Origin: Streptomyces sp. SAI-127
Lineage (GTDB): Bacteria; Actinomycetota; Actinomycetes; Streptomycetales; Streptomycetaceae
DNA length: 64,000 nt
Reading direction: 5' to 3'
NCBI RefSeq assembly: GCF_029894425.1
Contig: NZ_JARXYJ010000001.1
Span: forward strand, 3,100,001 to 3,164,000
A program made the position numbers and the translations under genes. The notes beneath the pieces are model-generated. The model saw only the letters and a list, made by a program, of their open reading frames with translations. It searched no databases and was not told where the DNA came from. Positions 35,901-44,928 of this stretch are shown here, piece by piece. How positions within the stretch are numbered: position 1 is the stretch's first letter; the number at the start of each line of letters is the position of its first letter.

Positions 35901-37921
35901 CGCAGTGGGCGCACGACCTCGCCGGATCCCGCCGCGCGATCAAGGTCCGTGTCGCAGGCGCCGACCACTGGGCGGCGATCGAGGACGCGGGCCGCCTGCG
36001 CGACGCCCTCGGCACAGCGCTGCCGGTCGGCGTCCCGGAGGCCTTCACCGAGCCGGTCAAGGACCCCCTCGGTGACCTCCTCGCGCGCTACGCCCGCACC
36101 CACGGCCCCTTCACCTCGGCGACGGTCGCCGCCCGCTTCGGGCTGGGCACGGCGGTCACCGAGGGAGCGTTGCAGCGCCTGGCCGCGAGCGGACGGGTCG
36201 TACAGGGCGAGTTCCACCCGGCGGGCATCGGCCAGGAATGGTGCGACGCCACGGTGCTCCGCCGTCTGCGCCGCCGCTCCCTGGCGGCCCTGCGGCACGA
36301 ACTCGAACCGGTGCCGCCACCGGCCCTCGCCCAGTTCCTGCCGCAGTGGCAGCACATCGGCAAGGGCCATTCCCTGCGCGGCATCGACGGACTGGTGCGT
36401 GCCGTCGAGCAGTTGCAGGGCGCGTCCGTGCCCGCGTCCGCCCTGGAGAAGCTCGTCCTGCCGTCACGCGTCACGAACTACACCCCCGCCATGCTCGACG
36501 AGCTCACCGCCGCCGGAGAGATCGTGTGGTCCGGAGCGGGCGCCCTGCCCGGCAAGGACGGCTGGGTCTCCCTGTACCTGGCGGACGCGGCCCCCCTCCT
36601 GTTGCCACCGCCCCACCCCCTGGAGCTGACGGCCCTGCACCAGTCCGTCCTGGACGCCCTCACCGGCGGCTACGGCCTGTTCTTCCGCCAGATCGCCGAC
36701 CAGGTGCGCGCCACCACCCACCCCGACGCCACCGATCCCCAACTGGCCGACGCCGTATGGGACCTGGCCTGGTCCGGGCGGCTCACCAACGACACCCTCA
36801 CCCCCATGCGCTCCCTCCTGGGCTCCGGCCGCACCGCCGGCTCCACCGCCCACCGGGCCAAACGCACGATCCCCCGCGGCCGCTACGGCTCCCTCACGGC
36901 CGCGGCCCGCACCGCCTCCCGCACCGGCCCGCCGACCGTCGCCGGCCGCTGGTCCCTGCTCCCGCCACGCGAGGCCGATCCGACCGTGCGCGCCCACGCC
37001 CTGGCCCGCACTCTCCTCGACCGGCATGGAGTGGTCACCCGGGGGGCCGTCTCGGCGGAGGGCGTGGAGGGCGGCTTCTCGGCGACGTACCGCATCCTCT
37101 CCGCCTTCGAGGACAGCGGTCAGGCCCGCCGCGGTTACGTCGTGGAGGGCCTCGGCGCCGCCCAGTTCGCCATGGACGGCGCGGTCGACCGTCTCCGCGC
37201 GGTGTCGAACGCCCGCGACCGCGGGGAGCCGGTGCCGGACAGCGGCACTCCCGACATCTGGGGTTCCGGCTCGGCACCCGAGGCACCCCACAGCCCCGCA
37301 CAAGGCGACCCCACGACCGAGGACTGGGACTGGACCCGCGCCTTCGACAACCCCGACGGCCCCGGACCTGAGGCAGACCCCGACTTCACTTCCGGTTCCC
37401 CGTCCCCCGCTTCCCGCGACGAGTACATCTCCCCGCGCGACTACCCACCCCAGCCCACCCCCCAGCACTGGCAAGCCGCCCCCGGATACGGGTCCGGATT
37501 CGGCAGTCGCAGGCACAACGCCTCCGATGCCTCCCGAGCCGTGGTCCTCGCCGCCGCAGACCCCGCCAACGCCTACGGCGCCGCCCTGCCCTGGCCAGAC
37601 CCCCCGACCGAGGCCGGCCACAAGCCGGGCCGCAAGGCGGGCTCCCTCGTGGTTCTCGTGGACGGCGAGCTCACGCTCTACATGGAGCGCGGCGGCAAGA
37701 CCCTCCTGGCCTGGCCCTCCGCACCCGACACCGCCGCCACCGACGATCCCCGCCTGCACACAGCGGCGGAGTCCCTCGCCGCGGCAGCCAAGGCCGGTTC
37801 CCTCGGCACGGTCACGGTGGAACGCATCAACGGCACCTCGGCCCTGACCTCCCCCCTGGGCGCCCTCCTGGAGACAGCGGGCTTCATCGCCACCCCTCGC
37901 GGCCTACGCCTACGCGCATGA
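32981..37921 (+). CDS. lhr: large ATP-dependent DNA helicase Lhr
   Basis: 1,646-residue superfamily-2 DNA/RNA-DNA helicase. RecA-like domain 1 has Walker A APTGSGKT (48-55), LYVSPLKALAVDVERNL, TPESLFLML, the DEVH box VILDEVHAV and SAT motif IGLSATVRP. Domain 2 has ARAHHGSVSKEQR, ATSSLELGIDMGAVD and QRVGRAGHQVGAVS. The Lhr winged-helix/core and a long C-terminal extension follow, with Pro-rich linkers at about 1,420-1,500. Mycobacterial Lhr is a 3'-5' repair helicase of similar size. Start at 32981 with AGGATGG upstream. nei follows downstream on the same strand. The last bases of the gene are duplicated further on. Confidence 0.95.
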   Translation: MVSPAHRALNGFSPATHGWFTGAFDAPTTAQAGAWQAIAEGSDVLVVAPTGSGKTLAAFLAALDQLASTPPPADPKKRCRVLYVSPLKALAVDVERNLRSPLTGIRQESVRLGLPEPEVKVGIRSGDTPAAERRALSTRPPDILITTPESLFLMLTSATREALTGIETVILDEVHAVAGTKRGAHLALSLERLDELLPKPARRIGLSATVRPVDEIARYLSPQRKAEIVQPKSGKEFDLSVVVPVEDLGELGGSPVAEGNEGAERPSIWPHVEERIADLVQSHRSTIVFANSRRLAERLCNRLNEIAYERATGEPLDEHHAPAELMGGSGAAQGAPQVIARAHHGSVSKEQRALVEEDLKAGRLPAVVATSSLELGIDMGAVDLVIQVESPPSVASGLQRVGRAGHQVGAVSTGVVFPKYRGDLVQAAVVTERMRTGSIESLKVPANPLDVLAQQLVAMTAMDTWQLDDLLAMVRRAAPFASLPESAFTAVLDMLAGRYPSDAFAELRPRVVWDRIAGTITGRPGAQRLAVTSGGTIPDRGLFGVFLAGSDPKKGGGRVGELDEEMVYESRVGDVFTLGTSSWRIEDITRDRVLVSPAPGVPGRLPFWKGDQLGRPLELGRAVGAFLREVGSLSKEDARLRLLAAGLDAWAADNVLSYLDEQREACGHVPDDRTIVVERFRDELGDWRVVVHSPFGAQVHAPWALALGAKLSERYGMDAQVMHADDGIVLRLPDADLMSLDLLDGEPNRIGTEYDAEQAPVGAADVVFDKGEVDQVVTDQVGGSALFASRFRECAARALLLPRRNPGKRTPLWQQRQRASQLLQVASEFGSFPIVLEAVRECLQDVFDVPGLVELMGDLESRRVRLVEVTTPEPSPFARSLLFGYVAQFLYEGDSPLAERRAAALSLDSRLLAELLGQAELRELLDAEVLTELERELQWLAEDRRVKDAEGVADILRVLGPLTDAELAERGAEPQWAHDLAGSRRAIKVRVAGADHWAAIEDAGRLRDALGTALPVGVPEAFTEPVKDPLGDLLARYARTHGPFTSATVAARFGLGTAVTEGALQRLAASGRVVQGEFHPAGIGQEWCDATVLRRLRRRSLAALRHELEPVPPPALAQFLPQWQHIGKGHSLRGIDGLVRAVEQLQGASVPASALEKLVLPSRVTNYTPAMLDELTAAGEIVWSGAGALPGKDGWVSLYLADAAPLLLPPPHPLELTALHQSVLDALTGGYGLFFRQIADQVRATTHPDATDPQLADAVWDLAWSGRLTNDTLTPMRSLLGSGRTAGSTAHRAKRTIPRGRYGSLTAAARTASRTGPPTVAGRWSLLPPREADPTVRAHALARTLLDRHGVVTRGAVSAEGVEGGFSATYRILSAFEDSGQARRGYVVEGLGAAQFAMDGAVDRLRAVSNARDRGEPVPDSGTPDIWGSGSAPEAPHSPAQGDPTTEDWDWTRAFDNPDGPGPEADPDFTSGSPSPASRDEYISPRDYPPQPTPQHWQAAPGYGSGFGSRRHNASDASRAVVLAAADPANAYGAALPWPDPPTEAGHKPGRKAGSLVVLVDGELTLYMERGGKTLLAWPSAPDTAATDDPRLHTAAESLAAAAKAGSLGTVTVERINGTSALTSPLGALLETAGFIATPRGLRLRA

Positions 37922-38230
37922 CCGCCCTCTCCACGCCCGGCCGCCAAGCCCAGGCCACCCGCCCCGACCCCCGCGGCCGCCGACAGCAAGCACGCCCACA
38001 GGAGCCGCCCGCACTCGACGACGAACCCCGCACACAAGGTGCGGGTGGAACCGGCCGAAGACGAAGACCACCACGTCGCACCCCCCACGCCCGCTCGCCC
38101 CTCCCCTGCCACGCGCGGCCTACGCCTATGCGCATGACCGCCCTCTCCGCCCCCGGCCGCCAAGCCCAGGCCACCCGCCCCGCCCTCGCAGCCGCCGACA
38201 GCAAGCACGCCCCACAGGAGCCGCCCGCAC
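37899..38230. repeat. two 116-bp direct repeats duplicating the lhr 3' end
   Basis: The segment 37899-38014, containing the final lhr codons and stop, is repeated with few changes at 38115-38230 (offset 216). Both begin GGCCTACGCCTA and end ACAGGAGCCGCCCGCAC. The second copy has a few substitutions and small indels. The 360-base spacer 37922-38285 otherwise contains no gene that I can support. Confidence 0.85.
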
Positions 38231-38285
38231 CCTCCCCATGACAGCGCCCCCTTCACCGCCCCTCCCCCCATGCCACCCTTGACCC

Positions 38286-39140
38286 ATGCCCGAAGGAGAC
38301 ACGGTCTGGCAGTCCGCGAGACGCCTGCACAGCGCCCTCGCGGACAAGGTGCTGACCCGCAGCGACCTGAGGGTGCCGAAGTACGCCACAGCCGACCTCA
38401 CAGGCCGCCGGGTCCTCGACGTCACCCCACGCGGCAAGCACCTCCTCACCCGCATCGAGGGCGGCCTGACCCTCCACTCCCACCTCCGCATGGACGGCTC
38501 CTGGAAGGTGTACGCAGAAAACCAGCGATGGACCGGAGGCCCCACCCACCAGATCCGCGCGATCCTGGCCAACGCCGATCGCACAGCCGTCGGCTACCGC
38601 CTCCCCGTCCTGGAACTCCTGCGCACCACGGACGAGCACAAAGCCGTCGGCCACCTGGGTCCCGACCTCCTGGGCCCTGACTGGAACCCCGAGTCGGCCC
38701 TGGCGAACCTTCTCCAGGACCCCGCCCGCCCCCTCGGCGAGGCCCTTCTCGACCAGCGCAATCTCGCCGGCATCGGCAACGTCTACAAGAGCGAACTCTG
38801 CTTCCTGCTCGGCGCCACCCCCTGGCTCCCCATCGGCGCCCTCCCCGCGGACCGCGCCGCTCAGCTCCCCGCGCTCGCCAAGAAGCTCCTGGAGGTCAAT
38901 CGCGACCGCCCGGTCCGCAGCACGACCGGCCGCCGCGGCCAGGACCTGTTCGTCTACGGCCGCGCACCCCGCCCCTGCCTCCGCTGCCACACCTCCATCC
39001 GCGTCGCCGACCAGGGCGACGGCTCCCGCGAACGTCCCACGTACTGGTGCCCGAACTGCCAAACCGGCCCCGCCCCGAGCCCCCACCGCAGGGCACCGAG
39101 CGGAACACACCCCAGAACCTCACGCCGTACGACCAATTGA
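38286..39140 (+). CDS. nei: Fpg/Nei-family DNA glycosylase (endonuclease VIII, Nei2 type)
   Basis: Bifunctional glycosylase/AP-lyase for oxidised pyrimidines, 284 residues. It begins MPEGDTVW, giving catalytic Pro2 and Glu3 after Met removal. The N-terminal beta-sandwich includes RGKHLLTRIEGGLTLHSHLRMDGSW, the H2TH domain contains LLDQRNLAGIGNVYKSELCF, and the zinc finger has CLRCHTSI and YWCPNCQ. A basic Ser/Arg tail extends 20 residues past the finger. Located after lhr, consistent with a repair neighbourhood. Confidence 0.94.
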   Translation: MPEGDTVWQSARRLHSALADKVLTRSDLRVPKYATADLTGRRVLDVTPRGKHLLTRIEGGLTLHSHLRMDGSWKVYAENQRWTGGPTHQIRAILANADRTAVGYRLPVLELLRTTDEHKAVGHLGPDLLGPDWNPESALANLLQDPARPLGEALLDQRNLAGIGNVYKSELCFLLGATPWLPIGALPADRAAQLPALAKKLLEVNRDRPVRSTTGRRGQDLFVYGRAPRPCLRCHTSIRVADQGDGSRERPTYWCPNCQTGPAPSPHRRAPSGTHPRTSRRTTN

Positions 39141-39172
39141 CGACCCGTCAGAAACGCTCGTACCGTCGCTCC
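39137..39172 (+). promoter_or_regulatory. promoter for a leaderless SDR transcript
   Basis: A -35 TTGACG (39137-39142) overlapping the nei stop region and a -10 TACCGT (39161-39166), with an 18-base spacer. Start of transcription is predicted at about 39173, the A of the SDR ATG, and no Shine-Dalgarno sequence precedes it. Confidence 0.5.
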
Positions 39173-39937
39173 ATGGCCGTCAGCGCGTACGACCTCACCG
39201 GACGCACCGCATTCGTCACCGGCGCCGCGAGTGGCATCGGCCGCGCAACCGCCGTCCTGCTCGCCGAGGCGGGTGCCACCGTGCACTGCGCCGACCTCGA
39301 CGCGTCGGGACTGCACGAGACGGCGACCCTGATCAAGGACGCGGGCGGCACCACCCACACCCATCCCCTCGACGTCACCGACCGCGAACAGCTCCACCAG
39401 GCCATCACCTCCTGCGAGCGCCTCGACGTGCTGGCCGCGGTCGCCGGAATCATGCACAGCAGCCCGGTCCTGGAGACGAGGGACGAAGACCTCGACCGCG
39501 TCCTGAACGTCAACTTCAAGGGCGTACTCCACGCCTGCCAGGAGGCGGCCCGCCTGATGCTCGACCGGGAGACGAGAGGCAGCATCGTCACGATGGCCTC
39601 CGGCGCCGTGGACACGGGCGGACCCGGGCTGCTCTGCTACGGCGCGGCCAAAGCAGCCGTGGTGCAGCTCACGAAGACCCTGGCCACCGAGGTCGGCCGG
39701 TACGGCATCCGGGTCAACGCCATCGCGCCCGGCTGGATCCGCACTCCCATGACCGACCGCCACGACGAGGAGGCACAGGCGCACACCGAGGCACTCATGT
39801 CCCGCATGTCACCGCTCAGGCGCGTCGGCGAACCGGAGGACATCGCCCACGCCGTGCTCTACCTGGCCTCCGACGCCTCGTCCTTCATGACGGGCCAGAT
39901 CATCCGCCCGAACGGCGGGGTGGCGATGCCGTGGTAG
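39173..39937 (+). CDS. short-chain dehydrogenase/reductase (SDR)
   Basis: Classical SDR of 254 residues: NAD(P) motif TGAASGIG (16-23), an N-A-G-like motif AAVAGIM, and catalytic Ser143, Tyr156 and Lys160 (YGAAK). C-terminal motifs VNAIAPGWIRTPM and MTGQIIRPNGGVAMPW are typical. An acidic residue after beta-2 (CADLD) suggests NAD(H) preference. The substrate is unknown. Its end overlaps the convergent small membrane gene by 38 bases. Confidence 0.9.
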   Translation: MAVSAYDLTGRTAFVTGAASGIGRATAVLLAEAGATVHCADLDASGLHETATLIKDAGGTTHTHPLDVTDREQLHQAITSCERLDVLAAVAGIMHSSPVLETRDEDLDRVLNVNFKGVLHACQEAARLMLDRETRGSIVTMASGAVDTGGPGLLCYGAAKAAVVQLTKTLATEVGRYGIRVNAIAPGWIRTPMTDRHDEEAQAHTEALMSRMSPLRRVGEPEDIAHAVLYLASDASSFMTGQIIRPNGGVAMPW

Positions 39938-40175
39938 CCGCACCCGCAGGCCTCCCCGCCCGCCACGCCTGACGCCATCGCCCGGCGCCCACGGCTCCCG
40001 CGGCCCGCGCCTTCGGCACACAGTGCACCGGCAGCAGGCTCAGCCCCCATCCGCCCGCCGCGATCGCTCCTTCGAGCCCTCCGGCGTCCGGCGTCAGCAC
40101 CAACCGCGCCACGGCCCACCACCACAGCGCCCCGAGCCCGAGAGTCACCCCCCGGCGTACTGTCGGCCCCGCCAT
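39900..40175 (-). CDS. small hypothetical membrane protein, 91 aa
   Basis: ATG at 40175 has a strong ribosome-binding site (GGAGGTGG, six bases upstream). One or two hydrophobic segments (GVTLGLGALWWWAVARLVL, AAGGWGLSLLPVHCVP) are followed by a basic Ala/Gly-rich tail. Unrecognised family. The stop lies inside the end of the convergent SDR gene; the overlap does not weaken the call because the start signal is good. Confidence 0.65.
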   Translation of the reverse strand: MAGPTVRRGVTLGLGALWWWAVARLVLTPDAGGLEGAIAAGGWGLSLLPVHCVPKARAAGAVGAGRWRQAWRAGRPAGAATTASPPRRSGG

Positions 40176-40384
40176 GCAGCCACCTCCAGCCCGGACGCTA
40201 GACCGCCGCCGCACCCACGGGGAGGGCGCACCAAGGGCACACGGACGCACCGAAGCGGCCGTCGCTCCAAGATGCACGAAAACCCCGACCGGCGCCTCTC
40301 CAGACCAGCTGGAGAAGCCCGTCCGGGGCCTCGCAGACTTGCTCTCGGCGTGCCGTCAGCTCACGGGCACACCAAGCGTGAGCG

Positions 40385-40765
40385 TCACGCCGCTACGACG
40401 TCCACCGCTTCGCTGGGCGCCTTGATGGTCACCCGTTCCGGTGGCACACCCTTGACCGAGACGGAACCCAGCATCGGGCGCACCCCTGCCGGTACCGGCG
40501 TGCTGGGTGTGGCCGCAGCGGACTGGGCCAGCTCGGCGAGGGCGAGCTCGTCGCTCACTTCCCGCATGAGTTCGGACATCCGTACGTCCAGCGCGTCGCA
40601 GATCGCGGACAGCAGCTCGGAGGAAGCCTCCTTCTGCCCCCGCTCCACCTCGGAGAGATAGCCGAGTGAGACTCGGGCGGACGAGGAGACTTCGCGCAGA
40701 GTACGGCCCTGGCGTTGGCGCTGCCGACGCAGCACGTCACCCAGTAGGCGACGGAGCAGAATCAT
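40385..40765 (-). CDS. clgR: XRE-family regulator ClgR
   Basis: 126-residue activator of clp protease, lon and related stress genes. The N-terminal Cro/C1-type HTH is visible ([34 protein letters not shown]). The C-terminal Val-Ala-Ala resembles the degradation tag by which streptomycete ClgR is itself turned over by ClpP. The pgsA-cinA-clgR order also occurs in mycobacteria and supports the name. The ATG at 40765 is chosen because it follows GGAGGGAG; an upstream in-frame start at 40798 would skip that site. Confidence 0.9.
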   Translation of the reverse strand: MILLRRLLGDVLRRQRQRQGRTLREVSSSARVSLGYLSEVERGQKEASSELLSAICDALDVRMSELMREVSDELALAELAQSAAATPSTPVPAGVRPMLGSVSVKGVPPERVTIKAPSEAVDVVAA

Positions 40766-40874
40766 CGGTGGCTCCCTCCTCGGACCGCGTAGCCGCATCC
40801 TTCACGCCCCACCGTACCGCCTTGCGCCGCGGCCGTGCGGGGAGCGATGTCGTGTTCACTCAGGGCTGCAAACA

Positions 40875-41420
40875 TCAAAACCCCCCGTTCCGTTCCGTAT
40901 CCTGTGCCCGCTCATTCCCGGTCTGTTCGCTCGCAAGCTCCTCCATGAGCAGTGCGAGTACGCTCCGTACACTCTCCATACGAATTTCCGCGCGGTCGCC
41001 GTTCAACCGCAGCGCGGTCACTTTCCCGCCACCCGCTGCGTCGGAAGCGCCCGCGAAGGGCCCGTCGACAGCCACGAAAACCGTTCCGACGGGCTTGCCG
41101 TCCTGTGGTTCCGGGCCCGCGACTCCAGTGGTCGCGATGCCCCAGTCGGCTCCGAGTGCCTTGCGCACTCCGGCCGCCATCTGGGCCGCGACCTGCGGAT
41201 CCACCGCGCCTCGCTGGGACAGCAGGGTGGCGTCGACACCCAACAGCTCATGCTTCAGTTCGGTGGCATAGGCGGTCACCGACCCCCTGAACGCCTGGGA
41301 CGCCCCGGGAGCCGCTGTGATTTCCGCCGCAACCAATCCGCCCGTGAGCGACTCGGCGACCGCGAGCGTCTGACCCTTCACGGTGAGTAGTCGCACCACT
41401 TGGGCGGCCGGGGAATTCAC
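40875..41420 (-). CDS. cinA: CinA C-terminal-domain amidohydrolase (NMN deamidase PncC-like)
   Basis: 181-residue stand-alone CinA-C domain: LAVAESLTGGLVAAEIT, GSVTAYATELKHELLGVD, DWGIATTGVAGPEPQDGKPVGTVFVAV. This domain deamidates nicotinamide mononucleotide in NAD recycling. The N-terminal molybdopterin-binding domain of full CinA is absent. The GTG at 41420 overlaps the pgsA stop by 4 bases, giving translational coupling. Confidence 0.9.
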   Translation of the reverse strand: MNSPAAQVVRLLTVKGQTLAVAESLTGGLVAAEITAAPGASQAFRGSVTAYATELKHELLGVDATLLSQRGAVDPQVAAQMAAGVRKALGADWGIATTGVAGPEPQDGKPVGTVFVAVDGPFAGASDAAGGGKVTALRLNGDRAEIRMESVRSVLALLMEELASEQTGNERAQDTERNGGF

Positions 41421-42256
41421 GCTTCCGTCTCCTCCAACGCCGCCTTGCGCTCGGCGATTCCCTGCCTGCGCAGCACAATGGCCTGTCTCACATAGTCGAG
41501 CCCGGTCACGACGGTCAGTACGACCGCCACAGCCATCACCCAGAACCTCGCGGTGGCCAGCCACCCCGTCAACGCCAGGATGTACATCCCTACGGCGATG
41601 CCCTGGCTGAGGGTCTTGAGCTTGCCGCCACGGCTCGCCGGGATCACGCCGTACCGGATGACGAGGAAACGCAGCAGGGTGATCCCGAGTTCCCTGCCCA
41701 GGATGACGAGCGTCACCCACCACGGCAGGTCGCCGAGCCCGGAGAGACAGATCAGCGCCGCACCCATGATCGCCTTGTCGGCGATGGGGTCGGCGATCTT
41801 CCCGAAGTCCGTGACGAGGTTGTAGGCGCGCGCCAGGTGTCCATCGAACAGGTCGGTGATCATGGCGACCGCGAAGGCCGCCCAGGCGAACGAGCGCCAC
41901 GCCGGGTCGTACCCGCCGTCGGCCAGCATCAGGGCGACGAAGCCGGGCACGAGGACCAGCCGGAGCATGGTCAGCAGATTGGCGATGTTCCAGACGCTGG
42001 CCTGGTTGACGGCAGCGGCAGCGATCTTCTTGCCGCGCGCCGGCCTCTCACCGGAGTCGACGCCGGCATCCGCGAGCGCCCCGGGGACGACAGCCACCTC
42101 AGGGACGGCACCGGCTCGCGCATCCGCGGCCGTACCGGAGACCGCGTCCGAGGGAGCGCTCGGTGCCGCACCGGACGCGGCGCCCGAGACGCCGGCCGCC
42201 GGTCCGCCCTTCGCGGCGGAGGGGCCACCCGCAGCGGACGCGGGAACTCCGGTCAT
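41417..42256 (-). CDS. pgsA: CDP-alcohol phosphatidyltransferase (PgsA family)
   Basis: 279-residue membrane enzyme of phospholipid synthesis, probably phosphatidylglycerophosphate synthase. The catalytic motif D-G-x2-A-R-x8-G-x3-D-x3-D is complete ([19 protein letters not shown] followed by PIAD), and there are about five transmembrane helices. An unusual Ala/Pro/Gly-rich cytosolic extension of about 85 residues precedes the first helix. It overlaps both rimO (ATGA) and cinA (GTGA). Confidence 0.9.
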   Translation of the reverse strand: MTGVPASAAGGPSAAKGGPAAGVSGAASGAAPSAPSDAVSGTAADARAGAVPEVAVVPGALADAGVDSGERPARGKKIAAAAVNQASVWNIANLLTMLRLVLVPGFVALMLADGGYDPAWRSFAWAAFAVAMITDLFDGHLARAYNLVTDFGKIADPIADKAIMGAALICLSGLGDLPWWVTLVILGRELGITLLRFLVIRYGVIPASRGGKLKTLSQGIAVGMYILALTGWLATARFWVMAVAVVLTVVTGLDYVRQAIVLRRQGIAERKAALEETEA

Positions 42257-43749
42257 CTGCCCGCCTCCTCACTACACGCGAGCGAGCCGTCGAGCGGCTC
42301 GGCAACCAGGTCGACACCTTCCGTACCGACCACCTTCGCCTCGACCATACGACCGACGCTCAGACCTTCGCCGCTCGTGAGCAGCACCTGGCCGTCGGTC
42401 TCCGGCGCCTGGTGGGCGCCTCGGCCGTACACGCCCTCGTCGTCGATGGACTCGACCAGCACGTGCACGGTCTCACCGACGCGCTCCTCGGCACGCTGCG
42501 AGACGAGTTCCTCGGCGAGCCGGGAGACACGTGCCAGCCGCTCGGCGACGACATCCTCGTCCAGCTTGTTCTCGTACGTCGCCGCTTCGGTGCCCTCCTC
42601 GTCGGAGTACCCGAAGACGCCGATGGCGTCCAGTCGCGCGCCGTTCAGGAACCGCTCCAGCTCGGCCAGGTCGGCCTCGGTCTCACCGGGGAAGCCCACG
42701 ATGAAGTTGGAGCGCACACCGGCCTCGGGGGCCTTGCCCCGGATGGTGTCGAGCAGCTCGAGGAAGCGGTCGGTGTCGCCGAAGCGGCGCATCGCCCGCA
42801 GCACGTCGGGGGCGGAGTGCTGGAAGGACAGATCGAAGTAGGGCACCACCTTGGGCGTGGACGTCAGCACGTCGATCAGGCCCGGCCGCATCTCGGCGGG
42901 CTGGAGGTAGCTGACACGTACGCGTTCCAGGCCGTCGACCTCGGCGAGATCGGGCAGGAGGGACTCGAGGAGACGGATGTCGCCCAGGTCCTTGCCGTAC
43001 GACGTGTTGTTCTCGGAGACCAGCATGATCTCCTTGACCCCCTGCTCGGCCAGCCAGCGCGTCTCGTTGAGGACGTCCGAGGGGCGACGCGAGATGAAGG
43101 AGCCGCGGAAGGACGGGATGGCGCAGAAGGAGCAGCGCCGGTCGCAGCCGGAGGCGAGCTTCACCGAGGCGACCGGAGAGCCGTCCAGACGGCGGCGCAG
43201 GGGCGCACGCGGGCCGGAAGCCGGAGCGAGCCCCTCCGGAAGGTCGGCGGGAGCCACCTCGGGCGCTTCGGCGGCCGGCCCGTGCCCGGGCAGCGCGACG
43301 GAGGACGCCGACTCCTGCCGCTGGGCCGGGCTGATCGGCAGCAGCTTGCGCCGGTCGCGGGGGGTGTGCGCGGCGTGGATGCCGCCGCTGAGGATCGTCT
43401 GCAGCCGGTCGGAGATGTCGGCGTAGTCGTCGAAGCCGAGCACCCCGTCCGCCTCGGGCAGCGCCTCGGCGAGGTCCTTGCCGTACCGCTCGGCCATGCA
43501 GCCCACCGCCACGACGGCCTGGGTTCTGCCGTGCCCCTTGAGATCATTGGCCTCGAGGAGGGCGTCGACGGAGTCCTTCTTGGCGGCTTCGACGAAGCCA
43601 CAGGTGTTGACGACGGCGACGTCCGCGTCGGCGGCGTCCTTCACGAGATCCCAGCCGTCCGCCTCCAAACGGCCTGCGAGCTCCTCCGAGTCCACCTCGT
43701 TGCGGGCGCAGCCAAGAGTGACGAGTGCGACGGTACGGCGTTCAGGCAT
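42253..43749 (-). CDS. rimO: ribosomal protein uS12 methylthiotransferase RimO
   Basis: Radical-SAM enzyme that adds a methylthio group to an aspartate of S12. The 498-residue protein has cluster cysteines C14 (TLGCARN), C50 (NTCGF) and one in VGCMAERYG, the radical-SAM motif CDRRCSFC, and a TRAM domain near the C-terminus. About 60 extra Pro/Ala-rich residues separate the UPF0004 and radical-SAM domains ([10 protein letters not shown] ... [10 protein letters not shown]). The ATG at 43749 matches the family start [14 protein letters not shown]; upstream extensions lack support. Confidence 0.95.
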   Translation of the reverse strand: MPERRTVALVTLGCARNEVDSEELAGRLEADGWDLVKDAADADVAVVNTCGFVEAAKKDSVDALLEANDLKGHGRTQAVVAVGCMAERYGKDLAEALPEADGVLGFDDYADISDRLQTILSGGIHAAHTPRDRRKLLPISPAQRQESASSVALPGHGPAAEAPEVAPADLPEGLAPASGPRAPLRRRLDGSPVASVKLASGCDRRCSFCAIPSFRGSFISRRPSDVLNETRWLAEQGVKEIMLVSENNTSYGKDLGDIRLLESLLPDLAEVDGLERVRVSYLQPAEMRPGLIDVLTSTPKVVPYFDLSFQHSAPDVLRAMRRFGDTDRFLELLDTIRGKAPEAGVRSNFIVGFPGETEADLAELERFLNGARLDAIGVFGYSDEEGTEAATYENKLDEDVVAERLARVSRLAEELVSQRAEERVGETVHVLVESIDDEGVYGRGAHQAPETDGQVLLTSGEGLSVGRMVEAKVVGTEGVDLVAEPLDGSLACSEEAGR

Positions 43750-43839
43750 GGGCTCAAGACTACTTCGTCCCACTGACACCCCACGTCGACGGGGTTGGCC
43801 GATCTTGGCCAACCCCGTGACGGCAAAGCGAACGGATCC

Positions 43840-44682
43840 CTATCCGACCTGCGGGTCGCCCTTCGTGTACGTCAGGCGCTCCACGGCCCCGGGCTGCCAG
43901 TCGTCGTCGATCTTCTTGCCGTTCACGTACAGCTGGATCGCCCCGGCGTCACCGAGGACGAGGTTGATCTTGTCGCTGTCCTGGAAGGTCTTGGTGTCGC
44001 CCTGCGTGAGCAGGCCGTCGAAGAGGGTCCGGCCGTTGTGGTCCTTGGCGAGGATCCAGCTCTTTCCGTCGGCAGCGCTGACCTGCACGGTCACCTTGTC
44101 CTGAGGTGCCGCCGCGATGGCGCTGTCGGTCGGCGTGGGCGTCGGCTTCGGGTCCTTGGTGGTCTTGTCGGACTTGGGCGTCGGAGACTTGCTGGTGGCG
44201 GGCGTGGTGCCGTCGGCGACCTGTGTCGTCCCGCCGTCGTCGCCGCCCGTGAAGGCGGTGAACCCGACGAAGCCGACCACGGCGACGATCGCGGCGACCA
44301 TGGCCGCGGTCCAGTTGGGCCCGCGGCGCTCGGGACGGATGCGTTCCGCCTCGAACAGCGGAGCGGCCGGGGTCGGGGCCGGACGCCCACCGCCGTGATC
44401 GGCGGCGAACTGGTCCAGCAGGGGGGCCGGATCCAGGTGGACGGCCTTGGCCAGGGTCCGGATGTGGCCCCGGGCGTACACATCGCCCCCGCAGGGGGCG
44501 AAATCGTCCGCCTCGATGGCATGCACGATGGCGATGCGGACCCTGGTGGCGTTGCTGACGTCGTCGACGGTCAACCCAGCCGCGATCCGCGCCTGTTTCA
44601 GGGCGTGGCCGACGGAGAGGCGGTCTTCCTGTCGGTCGTCTTCGAACGGACGCTCGTCTTCAGGGGAGTTGCCGATGGACAC
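43840..44682 (-). CDS. RodZ-like helix-turn-helix membrane protein
   Basis: 280 residues. A cytosolic HTH_25 domain (about 23-90, LKQARIAAGLTVDDVSNATRV) is followed by a single helix (WTAAMVAAIVAVVGFVGFTAF), a Thr/Pro/Ser-rich linker and an extracytoplasmic DUF4115 domain (VTVQVSAADGKSWILAKD to the end). This is the RodZ architecture, linking MreB to the envelope. It precedes rimO and pgsA on the same strand, so it may head that operon. The promoter is expected in the 246 bases before ftsK's stop. Confidence 0.88.
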   Translation of the reverse strand: MSIGNSPEDERPFEDDRQEDRLSVGHALKQARIAAGLTVDDVSNATRVRIAIVHAIEADDFAPCGGDVYARGHIRTLAKAVHLDPAPLLDQFAADHGGGRPAPTPAAPLFEAERIRPERRGPNWTAAMVAAIVAVVGFVGFTAFTGGDDGGTTQVADGTTPATSKSPTPKSDKTTKDPKPTPTPTDSAIAAAPQDKVTVQVSAADGKSWILAKDHNGRTLFDGLLTQGDTKTFQDSDKINLVLGDAGAIQLYVNGKKIDDDWQPGAVERLTYTKGDPQVG

Positions 44683-44928
44683 GGGGGCGCCTTTCGAGCG
44701 TTTAAGCCACCTGTGCTGGAGGTTCAGTCTAGGGGGGGTGCGAAAGGGTGGGGCAACCGGGCGGTGGGACTTTGTACGCCATCGGAATGGCCGGACACGC
44801 CGATGGTGGAGCAGCAGCTTTTCGCTTCCCTCAACTTGACGTACGCCGAAGGGAAACGGTTGCTCAATGATCCCTTACGGGTGAGTCACGATCGAACATC
44901 GGTGGCCGCACCCGCTCCGGGGCTCCCC

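Noticed and set aside
40766..40874. ClgR autoregulatory site upstream of clgR
   Set aside because: CGCTCCCCGCA near 40835 resembles the CGC-N5-GCG box but has a mismatch; too weak to list as a feature.
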